NCBI GenBank assembly: GCA_037693485.1
Contig: CM075351.1
Coordinates: 9,171,001-9,235,000, forward strand
Direction of reading: 5' to 3'
Source: Kitagawia praeruptora
Taxonomy: Eukaryota; Streptophyta; Magnoliopsida; Apiales; Apiaceae
Length of the DNA stretch: 64,000 nt
Shown here: positions 54,567 through 64,000 of the stretch, in pieces
How positions within the stretch are numbered: the stretch's first letter is position 1
Layout: every line of letters begins with the position of its first letter
Notes under the pieces: generated by a model
What the model was told of the DNA's origin: nothing
Database searches by the model: none
The model's input: only the letters and a program-made list of their open reading frames with translations
Made by a program: the position numbers and the translations under genes

Positions 54567-57500
54567 TTACAAATAATTGTAAAATATTTGATTCCAAGTA
54601 TCAGGAACTCCAGCTAAACACCAATGGCTGCAATCCATTCCTTGGGCTCCTGTAAGTCCATAGATTGAAGGGTGTCCATCTTTTCGCAATAAGGAAAGAT
54701 TAGTAACATCCAGCAATGTAATGGGCCTTGTTATTTTTGCAATCACTTTCTTCAAAACTCCTAATGCTGCTGGCATTCCTCCTGGGTATGTTGAGCCCAG
54801 AATTGGTTGCTTTTGTCTTGCACAAGTCTTGGCCTTTGGTTCTTCCCAATCCGTACCACTAATCATTAACAAGAACAAATATCGTGTGGTTAAAGTCTCT
54901 ACCACAGTTGGATCTCGAAACACAGATAAATAAATATCTCTAGTATCTGAGAGCTTTTATTCATTTATCGAGATAAAAATACACTGTCTCTATTATGTTG
55001 GTTTCGTGATTAGTGTAAGTTTGAGTATTGAAATTGTTCATTTATCAAGATTATGTTATATCGTATGGGTTACGGAAAGGACGATATGGATAAGTTCTCG
55101 AAAGATGCTAGATAAACATAAATTTAGACAAGAAAACGTCTCCGGAACTTTGTTTCTGGAAGGGAAGTTGTTTCAAAATGTACCATTTTCAGTTGTGATG
55201 TTACAACTCGAAAGTTAGTAGCTTACCTTGTACAAATTCTGTTAGCAACATTTGCGACGTTAGTTATGTGCAATCATTGTATTTGTTTCGTGTGGAGAAT
55301 AACGAGTAATGAGTATGCATGTAAAAATTTTAATAATTGTAGTATGAAAAAGAGGGCTTACTTGTAATGCGAAGGCGAAATCCCTTGAAAAAAGGCCTTG
55401 GATTTGGTAGGATCAAACTTGGTGTTCATCCAATTTGCCCATGTATTTAGAGCTATTTCAAAAGCAACCAGCCTATCCATATCTTTGTACACTTTGTTTC
55501 CAACTCTAATAAAATCCCATCTGCAAAATCAACATTCATATCATTCAATTATATAATTTGACAGGTTTAGGATGAAAAATCGAAGAAATGCGGGAGTTTT
55601 GTGAACTAACGGTTGCGTAGGTCCTCTCCGGTTCCACCAATGCCAAGTATTGAACACAACTACATCGATTCCAGTCCATAGTTTGCTGCTCTGTTCAACT
55701 GAGTCTAGTCTCAACACCCTTCCAATCTTCTCTCTTACTAAATCTACTAAGAATACATTCCGATCCCGCATCACTTTAACTTCATAGTCCTGCATTGTGC
55801 ACACAAATTATACACAACTATTCCGAACAAAACATAAAAAAAGAGCAGAACTTGTTGCCAATTTTCGGTTTTATTTTTAACATAATCCTATATCTAAACT
55901 TCTTATTTTAAATTTCAGCGATCCATGAAATTCAAATATAGAGGGGCGTATTCAACTCGAACTTAATTTGAATACGAAAAAGCAGTAGGACCACAAGAAT
56001 ATATAAAAGTTTTTTTTTTTGCTAATTGATTACGCACGCACACTACGGGGATCGAACTCTTGACCTCTGTGTTAGAGAGGCAAGAGTCTTATCCCTGGAC
56101 CAACCCTTTGTTCGTAAGAATATATGAAAGTTAAAAAGCATGAAAAATCGTTTGAACATTGTCTAGAGAATTCAGACCTAAGGTTGTGATTAAGGTTGCA
56201 CCGACACTCAACATGATGGGCAACTAATTTTTTATTTTCTGAAAAATAAACATTTCAGAAAAAAAACAGGACTAGACAGTGTGTTCTACTTTACATCTGA
56301 CAAACATGGGACATACGTCACATACCATCTGTTCTTTTGATTTTATATATGCACAATGCATGTATGTACAAAGGAGGAAGATGCATAGTTACATACTGTG
56401 AAGGTGAGGGTGGCAACATCACTAAGCAAAGAAGTAGTGTATTTGGCACTAGGCACTGCAGAGTGAAGCAAGCACACCAATGAATTCCACTGGTTTCTGC
56501 TCAGTGAATCTCCCACAAACATGATGCGTTTTCCTCTCATTTTCTCCAAGAAATCTCGTCCGTCGAATCTATTCACACAACGATAAATTTATTCGACATC
56601 GTTACATTCGTTAGTATTCGATAAAATTAAATAAATGTTGCTGCGGAACTCAAAATTTTGTTAATGTCTGAAGTCCCTAGTCAAAAAAACAACATTGTAC
56701 ATTTGTACTCTTTATCATCATCGCAGTGTATTTCTTTGAATGAAAAAGCAGAGCAGTTTATTGAAAAGTTACGTAAATTCATAAAAACCTGTCTCGAATA
56801 AAAAGATGAATAAGAACACAAGGTAAGTTTTAAAATAGGGCCAGAGGAATCTTGGGCTAATCATATATCAGATTATATGTATAATACTCATTTGTTTCAA
56901 GAAATCCACCGTAAAATCTGGGTTGAGACCCAATAGTAATGTCTGTCCTTTACAAATGCCATTGTTTTTGGCCCTGCCACACCTTTTGCTGGTCTCATAG
57001 AAAAATACAGTTGTTTCTGTGACAGCACTTATTTAATCTAAATTTACCCATGTGTGAATCTTTAATGATTATTACAGAAAAGCTATGTGAAGACAGTTTT
57101 GTAAAGCTGGCACATCACTGCAAACTTTGCATGTGTGTGCTTTGAGTAGCCGATGACCAAAGGAAACTTGAGTAGATACTTGTAACTCTGTATGGGCAAA
57201 AAAAAAAAATTCCTACCCAACCACAGAAACATAACTGGCCATTATTATTTATTATACATATAAACAGTTAAACACACAAAAAATCAATCTCGGACAGATA
57301 ATTGTTGCAACATATGTATCGTCAATAATAATTGTACGATACGACAATATATACCGTAACAATTATCTGTCAGGATCTCGGACTATATACACACAACATG
57401 TGATATTAGTGTGTGTGTTTTATGTACCTTAGCAAGTTGCAAGCATGAGGTTGCCATCTATAATGGAGATAAAGCTGGTCCGGGCGGCCATTGTTCTGGC

Positions 57501-57687
57501 AGTTGAACTCTCTTTCAATAAAAGGGCATGAAGATACATTATACAGAGGATAAGTGGAATCAGCCACCCAACTTCCCTGGAAATAATCACATTTACTGCC
57601 TTTTACAACTGTTACTGCTCCTGCTTGCTGCTGAAACAACACAAACACATTGTATATGAATATCAATGGGAGCAGCAACATGTTCAT
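54567..57687 (-). CDS. trichome-birefringence-like protein (TBL gene B), putative cell-wall O-acetyltransferase
   Basis: Five exons in transcript order: 57687-57428, 56568-56397, 55789-55611, 55520-55362, 54858-54567, giving 353 residues. Signal peptide MNMLLLPLIFIYNVFVLF, TBL domain (CDYFQGSWVADSTYPLYNV, NCQNNGRPDQLYLHYRW), GDS motif (FVGDSLSRNQW), DxxH motif (MDCSHWCLAG). Exons 2, 4 and 5 have the same lengths as in gene A (172, 159, 292 nt). Most divergence is in the N-terminal spacer and exon 3 (179 against 182 nt). Intact and probably functional; substrate unknown. A Golgi type II membrane topology is inferred from the family. Confidence 0.94.
56012..56115 (-). mobile_element. tRNA-derived SINE in TBL gene B intron 2
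   Basis: On the minus strand, box A (TTGGTCCAGGGATAAGACTC) and box B (AGAGTTCGATCCC) precede an A-rich tail. The 17-bp flanks AAGAATATATAAAAGTT (55995-56011) and AAGAATATATGAAAGTT (56116-56132) differ at one base. Confidence 0.88.
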
Positions 57688-57801
57688 TTTCCTCTGTTTT
57701 TTCCCCTGTTTTTGTGTATCTATATCTATAGAGAGAGATCTATAGATATAGAAGTAGAAAATTGCTTGTTCTACTCTAGCTCTTGTGACATACTGTATGT
57801 G

Positions 57802-57809
57802 TATTTATA
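57802..57809 (-). promoter_or_regulatory. TATA box of TBL gene B
   Basis: TATAAATA on the minus strand about 115 bp upstream of the ATG. A leader with ATAG/AGAG dinucleotide runs lies between. Confidence 0.6.
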
Positions 57810-60800
57810 GTTAGAAGGTGGGTTGGAATTCGGCTGATGGCATTTACAGTCTTTTGTATTTATTTGCTAAATGAGAAAGATATATATTTGTATAGAAACA
57901 AAATTTATTATATTTCTTTTTTCAATAGAATTTTTTAAATATTTATAAATATTACTAGAGATAACAAATTGAGTACAAAATAACACCTGATTAGTTATAA
58001 CTCAAGAAATCCTTACATTTGATCCCAATATCAACCAATAAAAACTCATATCATCCTCACAAACTCACATCATCTTTATAACTATTTTTACCCGTACCCG
58101 TAATATTATTTTAATTGATTATGTATTCGATTAAATGATACTAAACGTAATATTATTCTAATTGATTATGTATTCGGTTAAGTGATACTAAATTTAAAAA
58201 AGGTCAAATATCTTTCCAAAAAAGAAACTGTAGATTTCAAACTAAACATAATTTATGGATATCTAAATCTATTATATGGTTATATGGCACTAATATACAT
58301 AATTAAACGTGTTTCAAATCTTCATAGACTAAATGTAAGATATTGATGGTTAAGGATGATCTCAAATTGATTTGAAGATTCCAGAATGAATTTTGATTCC
58401 GATAACAACTTAATTACAATCAATTGAAAGTGTGAACTAAAAATGAATTTGGAAATATGGGTTCAAAATAAATCAGTTGTAAATCTATCCATCAATCCAT
58501 CATCAATCAATCGTCCTTCAATTCTCATATCTCAATTTTCACCATATATCAATATCTAATAGATACTAATGAATAATATGATTATTGTAAAATTTAATCA
58601 AAAAAATAAATTGGAAGTTAAACAAAATTATTAGGCTTTTGTCATCACTCATGCCAATGTGTACTTCTATTATTAGGTTAAACAAATTTTGCATATCTCC
58701 CATAAAAATCTTTATTTTCTTGAGCCAACTTTGGCCCATCTCAATTAATTTAATTAAAACACGAATTGATGGTCATTCACTTAAATTCATATTTTAACAA
58801 ATAATTTACTAAAAAAGATATTTAAATAACATATCACATTCCACTAAAAAATTTATCTAAAATCAATTAGGTTACCGATTGAAGCTCCGTACTCTTAGGA
58901 TTGATTTTACAGAGGATTGATTTTACAGAAAATCTAGGACAAACTTGATAGTTTCACATTTTCACAAATTTACTAGAATCATTGAGGTTACCGATTTTTT
59001 AGGTACACTACAATATTTTCTAGATTTACATCTGTAATATTACCAAATTTTAGGAATTTGGTTCTCCTTTTTTGATATTCGTGTTTTTACTTAATTACTT
59101 TACTTTTTTTCCCTTTTTTCTTCTATTTTATTATATTTTTAATTTGTACCTATGAATAATATTATTTTATAAAATAAAATAATAACTAACCAATTACATT
59201 TTTAAGCTAAAACATCTTACTTTTTGTATTTTTAATCTAAAATCTATTCTTTTTCAAAAATATCAAGAATCGTTATATTCAATAAAATAAACTAATAATA
59301 TTGAGATATATTATTTTACTATATTTTTTTTAAACTAAAATTTCTTATTTTCTAAAAGTATCACTGGTAATATATATATATATATATATATAATTATATA
59401 ATTATATTTGAATCATATTATTTAAAAATTTTAAGCACCGAAAATTTAAATCTTAAAATTTTAATTACAAATTAAATAAAAATTATATAGTATTATATAA
59501 TTTCTTACATTTTTAAGCTAGTGTATAAATTTAGTGAAAATTATTGAGTTTATGGTCCACAGTTAGTTACAAAATAATTATGCATCTAAACTAGTATATG
59601 AAATATGATAAAAATTTAGATACATCATAATCTATAAAATATTTTTATTAAAATCTATATTCTAAAGTAAATAATTATTTGACGTTATCTATGGAAATCG
59701 AAAAGTAAAATTACTTCTCGTTCTCATTCAAGGAGCTCGTTTGGGTTAAATTAAAGAATATTACTTTTAACTTAAAGTGAATTTACTCACTTTAAAGAAA
59801 ATAAATCGAATAAAATTAGTACTTAAATTTTTTAAATTACTTTCATTTTAAGAAAAGACAAACAGGCTCGATGTGAGTTCGGAAAATCGCGTGGTGGGGA
59901 GTGGGGAGTGGGGACAGGGTGGCGAGGGATCATTTGTTAATGTCTTAACCAACTTAACTTAACTTCTCATTTGTTTTTGGGTGAATGAATCCAATTGAAC
60001 TGGACGGTCATTATTTTTTTATTCAGATTATTTGATTAAAATTCTATTCACCTGGACGACTAATTTCTTGCTGGACGAGTTTTGGACCGATCCTTGTAAA
60101 AAAATTTAGCTGAACCATTCCTGGATATCCTTTTCACCTGTCTCCGTCTCTATACTCTAGTATTATTTATTTTTACTTTTAAAAAACCTTTACTACATCA
60201 TATTTTTTTTTATTTTTTCTCTTTTTTTAAGCAATTATTTTAATCATCATCGTATTTCACTAATTTAACATGCACTTTTCATATAAATTATTATTGAAAG
60301 AAATTCATATCTTCTTTCACATGCTATTGGAATAAAAATTTAATTCTGTTGATTATCATTAAAATGATTAGTAAGACATAAATTATTTGAGATGATAAAT
60401 TTAAAAAATAATATGTATACAATATTAAATAGTATGATTGATTGGCGAAGTGAATTAATTAAATATAATTAAATTTAAAAATGATTAGTTTTAGAGAAAT
60501 TACCAAAAATACAACTTTTTCTTTTTTTTTGCAATGTTACTATCTTTTAGAAATATTTTCAAAAATGTGGTTTCTAATTTTTTATATTTCTAAAAAAATT
60601 CCTTAATTTTATCATCTAGAGAAATTAATTAACTTAACAAACAATATCAGTTGTTCAGCAGATTAATCACTCATTCAGAATTTTAATCATTCAGAAATTA
60701 TTGTTCAGATTTAACAAATGGCCAATGATGATTTTTTTGAATCGTTAAGATTATTTGATTAATGTTTTTGCAGATTCAAAAATCTCTCAAGGCTTAAGCA

Positions 60801-61480
60801 ACAAAATTGAGAAAGGTGTTGTGCACAGTGTGCTGTTTACCGTGATCGTGTTTTTGATACTTTTGCAAGTTATTCATAACTTCTATTTTGATTATTTTAA
60901 TCATTTGATTATATAAATAATAAATTATATAGTCAAAATAATTATTATTTTTGAATGTAATGTATCAAATTGTTAATTTAAATATTAAATTTTGATAATG
61001 ATTTATTTGACTTCTTAATTACATTTTACTGTCATGTGTCTTGAATGAAATTTAATTAACATATTTTAAATATAGCTCATATGTAAATATTTAACATTAT
61101 TATTTATATAAAAAAGGTAAAATTATTAAAATAATGTCATTCAGACATTTTTTTTATATTTACTATCAAACAATCTTATTATCATTAAGAAATTTTAATT
61201 ATTCAAATTTATATCATTCAGATTTACCAAATGATCTCCAAGTCATTTTATAGTTTTGTGACTATCGGCTATCCATAGTAAGTAACTAAGTATATATTAA
61301 ATAAAAACCACAGATTTGGTTACTTAAAAAAAAACTTTTTTTTATATAATTTAGATGGAACAGTTAACAAGTTTTGATTAATGGAGTCTCTCCACAATAT
61401 CAAAAAATATGTTACATATTCTAAAAAATATCCTAAAAATATTTTTGAATATTATATGATATATCATTTTATACATAAAA
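57810..61480. other. AT-rich intergenic DNA
   Basis: No gene. Contains a (TA)n run at about 59370-59392, a MITE-like repeat at 59729-59871, and TTCAGA/ATCATTCAG-rich stretches near 60650-60720 and 61195-61230 that look like decayed hAT MITE sequence. Confidence 0.5.
59729..59871. mobile_element. MITE-like element with GCTCGTTTG termini
   Basis: GAGCTCGTTTGGGTTAA at the left and AAGACAAACAGGCTCG at the right are inverted, as in hAT MITEs. The middle is AT-rich (143 bp in total). No convincing 8-bp duplication. Confidence 0.5.
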
Positions 61481-62949
61481 TCTATACTATTATATAAAAG
61501 TCGAAACATTAAAAGTTTGGTTGGTCGGTCGATCGGTACCTGTTGATTTTACTTATTTACCCTTACTCAATTACAGATCTACTAACTAATAAATTTCCTT
61601 TTTCAGCTTACACATATTATCTTTTTCTATTTTTCAAGAACTAAATAATTTCCTTTTTCAGGTAAAATACAATATCTTTTATATTGTATCTAACTAAAAT
61701 TTCTCCTTTATTAATCAATTTCTTTTTTCAGGTTAAACATATTATCTTTTCTATTTTTCAATAACTAAATAATTTTCTTTTTCAGGTAAAATAGAATATC
61801 TTTTACATTTTATCTAACTAAAATTTCTCCTTTTTAAAAAACACTACGAGCAATATTATTTAATAAAATAACATAATTATATTATTATTACTATTAACTA
61901 ATCAATTACCTTTTTCAATCAAAACACGTTACCTTTTCTCTTTTCTCTAACTAAAATCTTTCTTTTTTCAATTATATCATAGACGGTTACCTTTTTCAGC
62001 CAAAACACGTTACCTTTTTTCTTTTATTTTACTAAAACCTCCATTTTCCAATTATATCACGGACGTTTCTATTTAATAAAAATAAAATAATAATATTATA
62101 AATAATACTAATAATTAACCGATTACCTTTTTAGCTAAAATATATCATCTTTTCTATTTTTTCTAATTAAATCCCCTTTTTCTAGAAATATAACGGGTAA
62201 CATTAATTTCTCACTTTCTAAAAACTATGAACAATTTTATTTAGTAAAATAACATAATTAAATTATAATTACTATAAATTAATCAATTACCTTTTTCACA
62301 TAAATCATGTCATCTTCACATTACCTTTCTTTTTTCTCTAACTAAAATCTATCTTTTTCCAATTATATCACGGGCGATTATATTTAATAAAATAAACTAA
62401 AAATATTATAATATTATTAATTAATTGATTACCTTTTTCAGCTAAAACATCATCTTTTCTATATTTTCTAACTAAAATCCCTCTTTTAATAGAAATATTA
62501 GAAATATCACGGACAATATTAATTTCTCCTTTTCTAAAAACATTACGAGCAATTGTATTTAGTAAAATAACGTAACTAAATTATAAATACTATAAACTAA
62601 TCAATTACCTTTTTCACCCAGAACATATTACCTTTTTAATTTTCTCTAACTAAATTTTTTATTTTTCTAATCATGTCACGTGCATTATATTAAATAAAAT
62701 GAAGTAATAATTTTATAATTACTAATAATGAATGGATTACTCTTTTTAACTAAAATCTATCATCTTTTCTATATTTTCTAACTAAAATCCCTCATTTTCC
62801 GAAAATATCACGGATAACATTTATATAATTATTATCAAATATAAATATGTAAGCCTCCAAAATTCAAGTTTTAAAAAAATTAATTGAGATTAATAATTTT
62901 TTTTTATATAATATAAAAAAATCCGTGTATCGCACGGGTTTTAGACTAA
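61481..62949 (+). mobile_element. non-autonomous Helitron
   Basis: 1,469 bp beginning TCTATACTATTATATAAAAG and ending CCGTGTATCGCACGG, 9 bases, CTAA, between A (61480) and T (62950). The first 30 or so bases nearly equal those of 35736-36681, so both belong to one family. The interior is built of diverged units with AATCAATTACCTTTTTC and CTAACTAAAATC, about 120-200 bp each. No Rep/helicase gene. Confidence 0.87.
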
Positions 62950-63073
62950 TATAGGTATGTTTTTAAATTGAAGAGAATCTCAATATAAAAATTCGTAACT
63001 TTTGTTTTTCTAAGTCTTTCAAATGTAAGAGTTTTTTATTTTGTTCAATAAAATATTAAAATTTATTTGTTAA

Positions 63074-63690
63074 AATTTAATTTACAAGATAGTATTGAAA
63101 AATTGCGAGTACATAAGCACGAAACAACCCTCATCTTTTCTAAAGAAAACTACTACGTCCTGGCTTTTGGAAAACAATCCAAGTCAAACCTGATTTTAAC
63201 TACTAAATAGTTCCGGTTCAAAAAAAAAATTAATGTTTGTCTTTGTACTTCATATGTGCATATAATTTACGTTAATATTGAAAAAAATCAGGTCATAATA
63301 AGATGTAACAAAAAAGTCAAAAAATAACTTATAATTAGTTACATATATAATTTTTTTTACAAAATCTATACTATCCACACGCCAAAAATTTAATTTACAA
63401 GATAGAATTGAAAAATTGCGAGTGCATAAGTACGAAGCAGCCATCATCTCTTCTATAGAAAACTATTACGCCCTGGCTTTCAGGAAATAATCCAAATCAA
63501 ACCTGAATTTAACTACTAAATAGTTCATGTTCAAAACAAGATGTTTGTCTTATGTACTTCATATATGCATATAATATATGTGCATATAATTTATGTTAAT
63601 ATTGAAAAAAATCAGGTAATAATAAGATGTAACAAAAAAGTCTGAAACCGACTTATTATTAGTTACATATATAATTTTTTTACAAAATCT
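63074..63690. repeat. 313-bp tandem duplication
   Basis: TTTACAAGAT starts at 63081 and again at 63394, and the following approximately 290 bp (ATTGCGAGTRCATAAG, AACTACTAAATAGTTC, GTTAATATTGAAAAAAATCA) are shared with small changes. Non-coding. Confidence 0.85.
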
Positions 63691-63726
63691 GTAATACCCA
63701 TATCTATATTTATACTATTTATACTT

Positions 63727-64000
63727 ACTATACTATAATAAGCGAAAAGAGGTATAATTTGTAGTTTGGTTAACCTCTATTTTTGATTATTCTCTCATTT
63801 TTTGTTATTCCTCATCCACAACCCTTAGATCTTCAACTCAAATAGATCATGACTGTTCGTTATAATAATATAAAAATTTGTTATATACAGAGGTCCAAGA
63901 TTCGATTCCCGCTAACAACATATTAATTTATATTTAATACTAAAAATTATTATATACAAAGAAGCTGTTACATACAGAGGTTTAAGGTTCGATTTCCGCC
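63727..64000 (+). mobile_element. Helitron-like repeat, cut by the window end
   Basis: Starts near TACTATACTATAATAAGCGA, similar to Helitron 5' ends, and its later part (TTAATTTATATTTAATACTA, ATTATATACAAAG) matches the reverse complement of 30650-30780, which leads to a Helitron 3' end. The 3' end is outside the window. Confidence 0.5.

Overview
This is nuclear DNA from a flowering plant, most likely a eudicot. The evidence is split genes with GT-AG introns, plant-only gene families (trichome-birefringence-like, VTE6, nuclear-encoded plastid L13), strongly AT-rich intergenic DNA, and dense plant transposable elements (CACTA, Ty1/copia, Helitron, MULE and hAT MITEs, tRNA-derived SINEs). An asterid is plausible because the alcohol dehydrogenase resembles celery mannitol dehydrogenase, but this is a weak inference.

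Left part, 1 to about 37,000: transposon territory. A probable solo LTR (793-1837) is followed by AT-rich repeats. A CACTA (En/Spm-type) transposon then occupies 4677-24574. Its ends are CACTA...TAGTG, it is flanked by the 3-bp duplication TGC, and palindromic repeat arrays lie inside both ends. Its gene starts as a TNP2 transposase and passes in frame into a Transposase_24-like tail; the TNP2 centre is missing. A 12.9-kb Ty1/copia element of Sirevirus type (9550-22450, coding on the minus strand) sits in an intron of that gene. It has near-identical LTRs (983 and 989 bp), a CTAAC duplication, a primer site for initiator Met-tRNA, gag, pol, and a large third ORF downstream of pol; pol and the third ORF carry stops and frame breaks. 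To the right are a repeat that preserves the CACTA empty site, several MITEs, Helitron ends, decayed tandem repeats, a broken second copia element (30997-34885) and a complete non-autonomous Helitron (35736-36681).

Middle and right, about 37,000 to 57,800: a gene island. In order: a five-exon zinc alcohol dehydrogenase of the CAD/mannitol dehydrogenase family (+); an intronless WD40 gene of the IPI3/WDR18/RID3 type (-); a VTE6-like DUF92 membrane protein (-), divergent from plastid ribosomal protein L13 (+) with about 660 bp between them; and two tandem trichome-birefringence-like genes (-). Five of these six proteins assemble from splice sites visible in the sequence with all reading frames closing; the WD40 gene is a single open frame. 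MITEs lie between the genes and SINEs lie in their introns.

Far right, 57,800 to 64,000: AT-rich DNA without genes, a second Helitron of the same family (61481-62949), a tandem duplication, and the start of another Helitron-like repeat cut by the window edge.

No rRNA, tRNA or CRISPR was found. The most unusual signals are the TNP2/Transposase_24 chimera, the short CCGTTG motif scattered through LTRs and coding regions of the Sirevirus-like element (related in core to the CCGTTA palindromes of its CACTA host), and a 64-bp exact duplication that copies the first splice donor of the dehydrogenase gene.
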